In this document: piece after piece, positions 1 through 9,344 of the stretch
How positions within the stretch are numbered: position 1 is the first letter of the stretch
Layout: each line of letters begins with the position of its first letter
Assembly (NCBI GenBank): GCA_023426225.1
Contig: JAFABD010000236.1
Coordinates: 1-22,803, forward strand
Direction of reading: 5' to 3'
DNA length: 22,803 nt
Source of the DNA: Pseudomonadota bacterium
GTDB lineage: Bacteria > Pseudomonadota > Alphaproteobacteria > Sphingomonadales > Sphingomonadaceae
The notes under the pieces: model-generated
Told to the model about the DNA's origin: nothing
Database searches by the model: none
What the model saw: the letters and a program-made list of their open reading frames with translations, nothing else
Position numbers and translations under genes: made by a program

Positions 1-54
1 TTAAACGGGGGGGGGGCGGGGGCCCGGGGGGGGCCCCGGGCCCCACGGCCGCGC
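1..54. other. Low-complexity G/C run at window edge (probable assembly artefact)
   Basis: The first ~50 bases are almost only G and C in long homopolymer blocks, including runs of ten and nine G. Nothing else in the window looks like this. It abuts the stop codon of the phosphomannomutase gene. It most likely marks a contig end with poor base calls rather than a biological element. Confidence 0.6.
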
Positions 55-1437
55 TCAATGCGCCGCCTGCGGTCCGCGCTGAAGCCCGCTGGCGGCGAGT
101 TGCGCGTCGATCTGCGCCATCAGCCGATCGAGCCCCTCGTGCGTCTTGGCCTCCGCACGCGCGACGAGCACGTCCTGCGTGTTCGACGCGCGCAGCAGCC
201 ACCAGCCGTCGGGCGTGTTGACCCGGGCGCCGTCGGTGCGGTTGACGTCGGCACCCTCGGCCTCGAGCCGTTCGAGGATTTCGTTCACGACCGCGAACTT
301 GCGGCTTTCGTCGACCTGGAAGCGCATTTCGGGCGTGTTGACCATTTCGGGCATCGCCTCGCGAATCTCGGTGAGCGAGCGACCGATGACATGCACCGCC
401 TGGATGAGCCGGACGGCTGCATATTGGGCGTCGTCGAAGCCGTAATAATCCTGGGCAAAGAAGATGTGGCCGCTCATCTCGCCCGCGAGCGGCGCGTGCG
501 TTTCCTTCATCTTGGTCTTGATGAGACTGTGGCCGGTCTTCCACATCAGCGGCGTGCCGCCGAGTTCGGCAATGCGGTCATAGAGCGCCTGGCTGGCCTT
601 GACGTCGCCGATGATCGTCGCGCCTGGTTCGACGCGCAGCACCGGCTCGGCAAGGATCGCGAGCAACTGATCGCCCCAGATCACGCGTCCCTTGCCGTCG
701 ATCGCACCCAGCCGGTCGCCGTCGCCGTCAAAGGCCACGCCGAAGTCGAGGTTCTTTTCCGCGACCAGCCGGCGCAGATGTTCGAGATTCTTTTCCTCGG
801 TCGGATCGGGATGGTGGTTGGGGAAATGCCCGTCGACATCGGTGAACAGCGTGAAATGCTCGCCCGGAAGCTGCTGGACCAGCCGCTCGATCACCGGACC
901 CGCCGCGCCGTTGCCCGCGTCCCAGCCGATCCGATAGGCGCCGCCCGCATAGCCGGCGACGAGCCGCGAGACGTAAAGGTCCATCACGTCGGCATCGGTG
1001 ACGCTGCCCTCGCCGTCCTCCCAGTCGCCTGCCTCGGCCATCCGCCCGAGCGACTGAATGTCCTCGCCGAAAAAGGGCCGGTGCTGAAGCACCATCTTGA
1101 AGCCGTTATAGTGGCCGGGATTGTGGCTGCCCGTGATCTGGATGCCGCCGTCGACCTCGAGCGTCGCCTCGGCATAATAGAGCATCGGCGTCGGCCCCAT
1201 GCCGATGCGGACGACGTCGACGCCGGACGCGACCAGTCCGTCGACCAGCGCCGCCTCGAGTTCGGGCGACGACAGGCGACCGTCGCGCCCCACCGCGATC
1301 CGCGTGCCGCCGGCACGACGCAGCACAGTTCCGAAGCTGCGCCCGATCGCGCGCGCGTCGTCGGGGCCCAGCGTCTGCCCCACGATCCCGCGAATGTCAT
1401 ATTCACGCAGCGAAGTGGGGTCGAACCGATGCGTCAT
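55..1437 (-). CDS. pgmG: Phosphomannomutase/phosphoglucomutase (PgmG type)
   Basis: A 460-residue alpha-D-phosphohexomutase that interconverts mannose- or glucose-6-phosphate and the 1-phosphates, feeding GDP-mannose and UDP-glucose for exopolysaccharide and envelope glycans in the cytoplasm. All four family landmarks are present: the phosphoserine loop TGSHNP (Ser104), the metal loop DGDGDR (Asp237/239/241), the sugar-recognition loop GEMSGH (320-324), and the C-terminal phosphate loop with RASNTQD. The length is normal for the bacterial ManB/AlgC/PgmG family. The ATG start is preceded by GGGAGG at about 4 bases, a good ribosome binding site. It is last in a minus-strand run after mipZ and the J-domain gene, but a 166-base gap with a promoter candidate and a palindrome suggests its own transcription. 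Bifunctionality is inferred from similarity to sphingomonad PgmG and cannot be read directly. Confidence 0.95.
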   Translation of the reverse strand: MTHRFDPTSLREYDIRGIVGQTLGPDDARAIGRSFGTVLRRAGGTRIAVGRDGRLSSPELEAALVDGLVASGVDVVRIGMGPTPMLYYAEATLEVDGGIQITGSHNPGHYNGFKMVLQHRPFFGEDIQSLGRMAEAGDWEDGEGSVTDADVMDLYVSRLVAGYAGGAYRIGWDAGNGAAGPVIERLVQQLPGEHFTLFTDVDGHFPNHHPDPTEEKNLEHLRRLVAEKNLDFGVAFDGDGDRLGAIDGKGRVIWGDQLLAILAEPVLRVEPGATIIGDVKASQALYDRIAELGGTPLMWKTGHSLIKTKMKETHAPLAGEMSGHIFFAQDYYGFDDAQYAAVRLIQAVHVIGRSLTEIREAMPEMVNTPEMRFQVDESRKFAVVNEILERLEAEGADVNRTDGARVNTPDGWWLLRASNTQDVLVARAEAKTHEGLDRLMAQIDAQLAASGLQRGPQAAH

Positions 1438-1457
1438 GATGCCTCCCGAAACGATTG

Positions 1458-1481
1458 CGCGCGTCTAATCCCCGACGCGCG
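1458..1481. promoter_or_regulatory. Perfect 8-bp inverted repeat upstream of pgmG
   Basis: CGCGCGTC (1458-1465) and GACGCGCG (1474-1481) are perfect reverse complements around an 8-base spacer. The element lies 21-44 bases upstream of the pgmG start and overlaps the proposed -10 region. It could be an operator or a leader stem-loop. Its composition (CG alternation) makes chance occurrence more likely than for a mixed-base palindrome. Confidence 0.35.
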
Positions 1482-1493
1482 GATAAAGTTCAA
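1465..1493 (-). promoter_or_regulatory. Candidate sigma-70 promoter of pgmG
   Basis: On the minus strand TTGAAC (1493-1488) is separated by exactly 17 bases from GATTAG (1470-1465), about 28 bases before the pgmG start. The -35 matches four of six consensus bases and the -10 three of six. Spacing and position are right, but the -10 is weak. Confidence 0.3.
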
Positions 1494-1603
1494 TTGCACA
1501 GGCGGAACGGTGCGATTGTGCGTGGCAGCAACACGCCGACTGCAAAACTGCCCCCGAAGCCGGTCCGCCGGACGATCCGATCATGCTGCTGCTGCGAAAC
1601 GGA

Positions 1604-1921
1604 TCATCCCAGCCGGGCAAGCAGCGTGTCGCGCGCGGCATTGATCTGACGGGTAAGCTCGGTCGATCCCCCACGATCGGGATGCACCGCCGCGATCAGC
1701 CGGCGATGCGCGGCGCGGATCGCGTCGGCATCGGCATCCGGCCCGACACCGAGCACCGCACGCGCGGCGGCCGCCGAATCGTCGAGCCGCGCGGACGGCG
1801 ACGGGTCGGAGCGCCGCCCCTCCCCCGGCGCGATCGGCCGCCCTGCCCGGTACCGGCTGGGGCCGAGCCACAGCCGATAGCCGAGATAGGCGACGACGAG
1901 CGCCAGGACGAGCTTGAGCAT
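1604..1921 (-). CDS. Small membrane-anchored J-domain (DnaJ-like) protein
   Basis: A 105-residue protein with an N-terminal hydrophobic segment (residues 1-19), a polar low-complexity linker (about 21-50), and a C-terminal J domain (about 51-105) carrying the diagnostic HPD motif at 80-82 followed by RGG. The J domain stimulates Hsp70 (DnaK) ATPase. The single-anchor plus C-terminal J domain layout resembles TIM14/Pam18-like and DjlA-type membrane co-chaperones, so it probably recruits DnaK to the inner membrane face. Its ATG overlaps the mipZ stop as ATGA, so translation is probably coupled to that of the division ATPase. The client is unknown. The domain call is firm; the membrane role is inferred. 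Confidence 0.85.
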   Translation of the reverse strand: MLKLVLALVVAYLGYRLWLGPSRYRAGRPIAPGEGRRSDPSPSARLDDSAAAARAVLGVGPDADADAIRAAHRRLIAAVHPDRGGSTELTRQINAARDTLLARLG

Positions 1922-2724
1922 CAGAGCAGCTGCGGCGCCGCTTCGGGCAGCGCCAGCCCCGCCATCATCTCGCGCAGTTCCTGGCGCGCGGCGACATGGC
2001 TGAGCCCCATTTCGCCGAATTCCCGCGAGTCGAGCATCGTCAGCCCCTGGGGAAACAGTTCGCGATAGATCACGCGTTCGGACAGACCCGAGATCACGCG
2101 GAAACCGACGCGCTTGGAAAGCTGGTCGATCGCGTCGGAGACACGGCGCATGTTGCGTGCCTCGATGTGCTGCATGCGGTTGCGGAGCACGACCCAGTCG
2201 ATCGTCTCGCCATCGGCCTTAGCGCGGCGCTTGCGCGATTCCCAGATCATCTCGGAGTAGAAGCTGGGGCGCAGCACGCGGAAGCTTTCAGGATCGACCT
2301 GACCGATCAGGTCGAAATCGACGAAGCTGTCGTTCATCGGCGTGACGAGCGTGTCGGCGTTGGTGACCGAGATGCGGGCGAACTTGTCGTCGCGGCCGGG
2401 CGTGTCGATCACCATGAAGTCGACCTGATCGCCCAGGCGTTCGAGCGTCTCGGCGAAGAAGTCCATGCTCTCGCCGTCATGCGTCTCGTAGATCGGCATC
2501 GGCAGGTTGCGGCCGGTGCGACGGATCGTCGCCAGCCGGTTGTCGAGATAGCGGCCTGTGGTACGCTGACGGTGATCGAGGTCGAAACAGGCGACTCGAG
2601 CCCCTTTGGAGGCAAGCGCAATGGCGGTATGCACGGCGGTGGTCGATTTACCCGTCCCGCCCTTCTCGTTCGCGAAGACGATAACGTGGAGCCGCTTCGG
2701 TCCTTCGTTCAAAGCCACAAACAT
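1921..2724 (-). CDS. mipZ: Division-plane positioning ATPase MipZ
   Basis: A 267-residue ParA/MinD-superfamily ATPase. It has a deviant Walker A, KGGTGKST (21-28), a switch region FDLDHRQRT (48-56), and Walker B-like VIDTPG (105-110). The stretch TPMNDSFVDFD (128-138) and the later DWVVLRNR, KRVGFR and VIYRELFP..L segments are the signature of alphaproteobacterial MipZ rather than generic ParA. MipZ binds ParB at the poles and forms a gradient that blocks FtsZ polymerisation except at midcell. No parB lies nearby, which is usual. The ATG at 2724 has AGG directly against it. A GTG two codons later (2718) has AAGGA at a better 5-base spacing and may be the true start. It heads a minus-strand unit overlapping the J-domain gene. 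Confidence 0.92.
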   Translation of the reverse strand: MFVALNEGPKRLHVIVFANEKGGTGKSTTAVHTAIALASKGARVACFDLDHRQRTTGRYLDNRLATIRRTGRNLPMPIYETHDGESMDFFAETLERLGDQVDFMVIDTPGRDDKFARISVTNADTLVTPMNDSFVDFDLIGQVDPESFRVLRPSFYSEMIWESRKRRAKADGETIDWVVLRNRMQHIEARNMRRVSDAIDQLSKRVGFRVISGLSERVIYRELFPQGLTMLDSREFGEMGLSHVAARQELREMMAGLALPEAAPQLL

Positions 2725-2730
2725 CCTTTA

Positions 2731-2759
2731 TTGATCGAGCCGCCCTGGACCCATAGAAG
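2731..2759 (+). promoter_or_regulatory. Candidate sigma-70 promoter of panC
   Basis: TTGATC (2731-2736), 17 bases, then TAGAAG (2754-2759), each matching four of six consensus positions. It lies about 35 bases before the panC GTG, in the 69-base divergent gap with mipZ. The -10 overlaps the palindrome at 2756-2769. Confidence 0.4.
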
Positions 2760-2769
2760 GCCGGCCTTC
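2756..2769. promoter_or_regulatory. 14-bp perfect palindrome between mipZ and panC
   Basis: GAAGGCCGGCCTTC is a perfect 14-base palindrome in the 69-base region between two divergent genes. It overlaps the proposed panC -10 and lies in the presumed mipZ upstream region. This is the position expected for an operator acting on one or both promoters. No regulator is identified. Confidence 0.4.
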
Positions 2770-2793
2770 CTATCCTATCGAAAGAGTTGAAGC

Positions 2794-3642
2794 GTGCAAA
2801 CCGTCCGTCAGCTTGCCAACCTTCGCGAAGCGCTCGCCGCGGGCCGCCGCGCAGGCAAGCGCATCGCGCTCGTGCCCACGATGGGCGCGCTGCACGATGG
2901 GCACATGGCGCTTGTGGAGGCCGCGCGTCGCAGCGCCGACCTTGTCGTCGTCTCGATCTTCGTCAATCCGCGCCAGTTCGGTCCCAGCGAGGACCTGGCC
3001 AAATATCCGCGCAAGGAACAGGCCGATGCGCGGATGCTGACCAACGCCGGCGTCGACCTGTTGTGGTTGCCGGCAGTCGAGGAAATGTATCCCGAGGGCT
3101 TTGCCACGTCGATTTCGGTCGGCGGGGTGAGCAACGTGCTGGAGGGCGAGCGCCGCCCCGGCCATTTCGACGGCGTCGCCACGGTGGTGACCAAGCTGTT
3201 CAACCAGGTTCGCCCCGACGTCGCGCTGTTCGGCGAGAAGGACTGGCAGCAGCTGGCGGTGATCCGGCGGCTGGTCGCCGATCTGGACCTCGATATCGAG
3301 ATCGTGGGCGTTCCCACGCAGCGCGAGGATGACGGCCTCGCCCGTTCGTCGCGCAATGTCTATCTGATCGACGACGAGCGCACGCGCGCCGTGGCGTTGC
3401 CGCGCGCGCTGGGCGTTGCCGAACGCGCGATCAGCAAGGGCGGCGACCCGGAAGCGGCGCTGGCACAGGCACGCGAGATGCTGGCGGCCGCGGGTTTCGA
3501 GCTCGATTATCTGGTGCTGGCCGATGCCGAGACGCTGGGCGAACCCGAAGCGGGGCGGCCGATGCGCCTGCTCGCCGCCGCACGGATCGGGACGACGCGG
3601 CTGATCGACAATATTCCGGTCACTCCGGGAGAACACAGTTAA
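2794..3642 (+). CDS. panC: Pantothenate synthetase
   Basis: A 282-residue ATP-dependent ligase that joins D-pantoate and beta-alanine to make pantothenate, the CoA precursor. It belongs to the nucleotidyltransferase superfamily with class I tRNA-synthetase-like signatures: PTMGALHDGH (28-37, HIGH-like) and ARSSRNVYL (KMSKS region), plus FVNPRQFGP and FGEKDW for pantoate and ATP binding. Length is normal. Translation must begin at GTG 2794 because an in-frame TGA sits just two codons upstream (2788) and the conserved N-terminus begins immediately. It is divergent from mipZ with a promoter candidate upstream. panB and panD are not in the window. Confidence 0.96.
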   Translation: MQTVRQLANLREALAAGRRAGKRIALVPTMGALHDGHMALVEAARRSADLVVVSIFVNPRQFGPSEDLAKYPRKEQADARMLTNAGVDLLWLPAVEEMYPEGFATSISVGGVSNVLEGERRPGHFDGVATVVTKLFNQVRPDVALFGEKDWQQLAVIRRLVADLDLDIEIVGVPTQREDDGLARSSRNVYLIDDERTRAVALPRALGVAERAISKGGDPEAALAQAREMLAAAGFELDYLVLADAETLGEPEAGRPMRLLAAARIGTTRLIDNIPVTPGEHS

Positions 3643-3662
3643 CGTCGTTAACCGATTGTTTC
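3638..3662 (+). promoter_or_regulatory. Tandem GTTAAC sites; possible CtrA-like element upstream of the Sel1 gene
   Basis: GTTAAC GTC GTTAAC spans 3638-3652, overlapping the panC stop codon, and continues into CGATTGTTTCC. CtrA recognises TTAA-N7-TTAA in alphaproteobacteria. Here the two TTAA are five bases apart, and the seven-base partner of the second is TTTC, so the match is only partial. It is A/T-rich for this genome and sits about 55-80 bases before the Sel1 start. Confidence 0.25.
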
Positions 3663-3716
3663 CGCCGCCCCGGCAAGCTCGCAGCATGTGAGGCAGCCAG
3701 AACAGGGGCTCGGGCG

Positions 3717-4013
3717 ATGGGAAACAGCCTGAAGAGTGCGCGCTTTCTTGTGGAAAGCCGGTTGCGTGACGCCGAGGACGGCGATGTCCGGGCGTGTTTC
3801 GACCTGGGCATCATGTATTCGAGCGGCGCCGACGGCGTCGAGATCGACATGATCGAGGCGCACAAATGGTTCAACGTCGCCGCCTCGCTGGGCAGCAACG
3901 TCGCCCAATCGTGCCGGGCCGAAGTCGCCGAGGACATGACGGCGCGCGAAATCATCGAGGCGCAGAAGGCGGCGCGCGCATGGCTGCGCGGGCTGGAGCG
4001 TCGCGCGGCCTAA
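3717..4013 (+). CDS. Small Sel1-repeat (TPR-like) protein
   Basis: A 98-residue protein containing one recognisable Sel1-like repeat pair: residues about 22-63 include ACFDLGIMYSSG and EAHKWFNVAASLGS, the usual Sel1 pattern of A..LG..Y..G followed by A..W...AA..G. There is no signal peptide or membrane segment, so it is probably a cytoplasmic protein-protein interaction module. AGGGG lies about 9 bases before the ATG. It follows panC by 74 bases on the same strand and is convergent with topA. The partner and process are unknown. Single-unit Sel1 proteins of this size occur in other alphaproteobacteria, but I assign no function. Confidence 0.82.
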   Translation: MGNSLKSARFLVESRLRDAEDGDVRACFDLGIMYSSGADGVEIDMIEAHKWFNVAASLGSNVAQSCRAEVAEDMTAREIIEAQKAARAWLRGLERRAA

Positions 4014-4058
4014 TCGCGGACCCGCGCCGGAGCCCCCACCCCGGTTTCCCCGGCTCGG

Positions 4059-4098
4059 CCTGACGAACCGGGAAGGGAACGCCCCTCCCGGCGTCAGG
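4059..4098. terminator. Long imperfect hairpin between convergent Sel1 gene and topA
   Basis: Outer arms CCTGACG (4059-4065) and CGTCAGG (4092-4098) enclose CCGGGA/TCCCGG (4068-4073/4086-4091) and GGG/CCC around an AACG loop. There is one two-base bulge and one A/C mismatch, giving about 16 paired bases. It ends three bases before the topA stop. There is no U-tract, so it is either a factor-assisted bidirectional terminator or a REP-like intergenic palindrome. Confidence 0.45.
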
Positions 4099-4100
4099 GC

Positions 4101-6659
<2,559 letters not shown>

Positions 6660-6732
6660 GGATGGTCTATCGGGTCCTTACGCGTATGCGTACGAGAGTG
6701 GGGAGCGCATCACGCCCCCGTCAAGTCTGGTC

Positions 6733-6744
6733 GGCACGCGTGCC
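6733..6744. repeat. 12-bp perfect palindrome upstream of topA
   Basis: GGCACGCGTGCC is a perfect palindrome in the 102-base gap between the DUF454 gene and topA, about 75-85 bases before the topA start. Just downstream on the minus strand is a TTGACG hexamer (6724-6719) that could serve as a -35, but no convincing -10 follows. It may be an operator or chance. Confidence 0.25.
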
Positions 6745-6761
6745 TAGCCGAGCACAGCCGG

Positions 6762-7214
6762 TTACGCCACCCGTCCGCCCGAGGGCGCAGGCCGGGACAC
6801 GACGAACGCGGCACAGGCGGCGAAGAAGCCCGCGACCAGCACCGTCACCCACCAGCGCGGATGTGCGCCCCAGCAAAACAGCGCGAAGCCCAACGCCATA
6901 CCGCCAAGGGCATAGCCCTTTGCCCGGCGGGGAATCGCCCCCTCCGCCCGCCAGGCGCGCAGCGTCGCGCCGAAGCGGGGGTGATCGAGCAGCCATGTTT
7001 CGAGCCGAGGCGACGAACGGCCGAAGCACCATGCGGCAAGGATGAGGAAAATCGTCGTCGGCATGACCGGCAGAAACGCGCCGATGATGCCGAGCGCGAG
7101 AAAAACCAGCCCGAGCACCAGATAGGCCGCCCGCCCCAAATGTGCGCGAGCCCCCGCCGGCGCGGATGGCGCAGGCGCGGATTCAGGTGGGGGCGGATCG
7201 TCGGTCGGCACCAC
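6762..7214 (-). CDS. DUF454 (YbaN-like) inner-membrane protein
   Basis: About 150 residues: a Pro/Ala-rich N-terminus, a hydrophobic hairpin containing LGIIGAFLPVMPTTIFL and AAWCFGRSSPRLETWLLDHPRFG, and two more membrane segments near the C-terminus around a WGAHPRWW stretch. The LP.MPTTPF-like core followed by CF.RSSPR..WL..HP..G is the DUF454/YbaN signature; its biochemical role is unknown. Reading continues upstream without a stop, but two adjacent GTG codons (7214 and 7211) mark the most reasonable start. A TTG at 7253 is a weaker option, and no clear Shine-Dalgarno decides among them. It is divergent from the EamA transporter and upstream of topA on the same strand. Confidence 0.75.
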   Translation of the reverse strand: MVPTDDPPPPESAPAPSAPAGARAHLGRAAYLVLGLVFLALGIIGAFLPVMPTTIFLILAAWCFGRSSPRLETWLLDHPRFGATLRAWRAEGAIPRRAKGYALGGMALGFALFCWGAHPRWWVTVLVAGFFAACAAFVVSRPAPSGGRVA

Positions 7215-7337
7215 AACGCGATGCCATAGCCGAGACTTGCGAACAAGTCGCAACAGCCTCGGCGTCACCGCAGCACATCTATTCGGGAGATCGGGCCGGG
7301 GTTGATCGCGACGCCATTTGGCCGGAAAGGCCGCCGC

Positions 7338-8234
7338 ATGCCGTCCTCCGTCGAACATCGCCCCGCCCTGTCCTTCACGCGCGAGGAGCTGGTGCTGCTG
7401 TCGATCACGATGCTGTGGGGCACCACGTTCCTGATCGTGCACCTGGCGATGCAGCATTGCGGGCCGCTGTTCTTCGTCGGGCTGCGCTTCATCGTCGCAG
7501 GGGGCATGGCACTGCTGTTCTTTCACCGGGCGATGCGCGGACTGACGCGCGCCGAACTGTTTGCCGGCGCGGCGATCGGCCTGTCGATCCTGCTCGGCTA
7601 TGCGCTCCAGACGCACGGATTGCGAACGATCAGCGCAAGCCAGTCGGCCTTCATCACGGCCATGTACGTGCCGCTGGTCCCCCTGGTGCAATGGGCAGCA
7701 TTGCGGCGGCGGCCGCGCCTGATGAGCTGGATCGGAATTGCGCTCGCCTTCACCGGATTGATGCTGCTGACGGCGCCCGAGGCAGGTTCGCTCGAACTGA
7801 GCGAGGGGGCCTTCGCGACGCTGGCGAGCGCTTTGGCGATTGCGGGCGAGATCCTGCTGATCGGCCATTTCGCACCGCGCGTGGACAGCGCACGCGTGAC
7901 GGTGGTGCAGTTGCTGTCGGCGGGGCTGTTCTCCTTTGCCGCGATGCCGCTGTTCGGCGAAAAGCTGCCGGGCTTCAGCTGGATCTGGCTGGTCGCGGGC
8001 GTGGGCCTGGGGCTTGCCAGCGCGGTGATCCAACTGGCGATGAACTGGGCGCAAAAGTCGGTTTCACCGACACGCGCCACCGTCATCTATGCCGGCGAGC
8101 CGGTATGGGCGGGGGTATTCGGCCGGATCGCCGGCGAACGACTGCCCGCACTCGCCTGGCTCGGTGCGGCGTTCATTCTGGCCGGTGTGCTGGCAAGCGA
8201 ACTCAAGCTTCCGAGCCGGAAACGCAACGGCTGA
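7338..8234 (+). CDS. EamA-family (DMT superfamily) transporter
   Basis: A 298-residue protein with about ten predicted membrane helices in two EamA halves. The first half begins near residues 20-40 with LLSITMLWGTTFLIVHLAM, a typical EamA opening (W-G-T-F). The second half is near 150-285 and ends with LGAAFILAGVLASEL. Members are exporters of amino acids, metabolites or drugs in the inner membrane; the substrate is not predictable here. ATG 7338 is preferred because GGAAAGG lies 9 bases upstream. A TTG twelve codons earlier would add a basic stretch without an obvious ribosome site. It is divergent from the DUF454 gene and convergent with dprA, with only 19 bases between stop codons. Confidence 0.88.
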   Translation: MPSSVEHRPALSFTREELVLLSITMLWGTTFLIVHLAMQHCGPLFFVGLRFIVAGGMALLFFHRAMRGLTRAELFAGAAIGLSILLGYALQTHGLRTISASQSAFITAMYVPLVPLVQWAALRRRPRLMSWIGIALAFTGLMLLTAPEAGSLELSEGAFATLASALAIAGEILLIGHFAPRVDSARVTVVQLLSAGLFSFAAMPLFGEKLPGFSWIWLVAGVGLGLASAVIQLAMNWAQKSVSPTRATVIYAGEPVWAGVFGRIAGERLPALAWLGAAFILAGVLASELKLPSRKRNG

Positions 8235-8253
8235 CGACAAGGACCGAGCAGCT

Positions 8254-9336
8254 TTAGAGTAGCAGCGATACGCGCGCGCCGGCGTGGCGTTCGAGGCGGC
8301 CGCCGAGTTCGAGTTCGAGCAGCACCATCTGCACCGCCGCGGGGCTGGCGCCCGACTGGCGGACGATTTCGTCGACGCTGACCGCGACCGGGCCGAGAAG
8401 GTCGAGGATCCGCGTCCGCTCCGCATCGCTGGCGTCGTGGAGCGGCGGCGTGCCGAAGCCGACGCCGATCGAGCGCACGACACGCGAATCGATCGGCCCC
8501 AGCGCCTCGATCACATCGTCGGCGTTCTGAATCAGCGTGGCGCCGTCGCGGATGAGCGCGTTGCACCCCTGCGCGCGCGGATCGAGCGGCGAGCCGGGAA
8601 CGGCCATCACCTCACGCCCCGCATCGGCGGCGATGCGCGCGGTGATCAGCGAGCCCGAACGCGGCGCCGCCTCGACCACCACCGTGCCGAGCGCGAGACC
8701 CGCGATGATGCGGTTGCGCGCCGGGAAAAAACGGGCAAGCGGCTCGGTCCCGGGCGGCTGCTCGGCCAGCAGCACCCCGCGGGCGGCGATCGCCGCCTGC
8801 AGTTCGGCATTTTCAGGAGGAAAGGCAACGTCGATCCCGCTGGCAATGACCCCGACGGTGCCGCCGTCGAGCGAGCCGTGATGGGCGGCGGTGTCGATCC
8901 CGCGCGCCAGCCCCGAAACCACGGTAAAGCCGCGTTCGGTAAGCCCCTGGGCCAGCATCCGCGCGAACCGGCACGCGGCGGCCGAAGCGTTGCGGGCGCC
9001 GACCATCGCAACGCAGGGGCGCGCGAGCAGCGTGATATCACCCTGGACGATCAACGCCGGCGGGGCGTTTTCGAGCCGGGCGAGCAACGCCGGATAGGCA
9101 GGATCGTCGATGAACAGGTAGCGCGCGCGCAGCCGTTCGACCTTGGCGATTTCGCGCCGGATCGCCGCCAGATCGGCCAGCACCGGCGCACGACCGCCGC
9201 CGCGTGCCGCCAGCATCGGGATTGCGTCGATCGCCGCTTCGGCACTGCCGAACCGTGCCACGAGCTGTGCATAGGACACCGGCCCGATATTGGCCGAGCG
9301 CAAAAGCCTTAGTCGCGCCTCCCGCCCGTCGGCCAT
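8254..9336 (-). CDS. dprA: DNA-processing protein DprA/Smf
   Basis: A 360-residue single-strand-DNA-binding RecA loader used in natural transformation. The N-terminal helix-hairpin-helix/SAM-like part (about 5-45) is followed by the Rossmann core with VGARNASAA (112-120), SGLARGIDTAAHHGSL (141-156), FPPEN (172-176), FPARNRIIAGL (204-214) and SGSLITA (227-233). A C-terminal winged helix (about 305-360) corresponds to the DprA_WH domain. The frame stays open far upstream, through plsY, but ATG 9336 fits the family N-terminus and has AGGAG about 11 bases upstream within the plsY end. It is cotranscribed with plsY (8-base gap). No competence pilus genes are in the window, so competence is not shown. 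Confidence 0.94.
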   Translation of the reverse strand: MADGREARLRLLRSANIGPVSYAQLVARFGSAEAAIDAIPMLAARGGGRAPVLADLAAIRREIAKVERLRARYLFIDDPAYPALLARLENAPPALIVQGDITLLARPCVAMVGARNASAAACRFARMLAQGLTERGFTVVSGLARGIDTAAHHGSLDGGTVGVIASGIDVAFPPENAELQAAIAARGVLLAEQPPGTEPLARFFPARNRIIAGLALGTVVVEAAPRSGSLITARIAADAGREVMAVPGSPLDPRAQGCNALIRDGATLIQNADDVIEALGPIDSRVVRSIGVGFGTPPLHDASDAERTRILDLLGPVAVSVDEIVRQSGASPAAVQMVLLELELGGRLERHAGARVSLLL

Positions 9337-9344
9337 CGGCGCGC

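Noticed and set aside
58..1644. A 528-codon plus-strand open frame opposite pgmG
   Set aside because: Arg/Asp/Ala-rich with no motif, and fully antisense to a clear phosphohexomutase. Long antisense frames are expected at this GC content.
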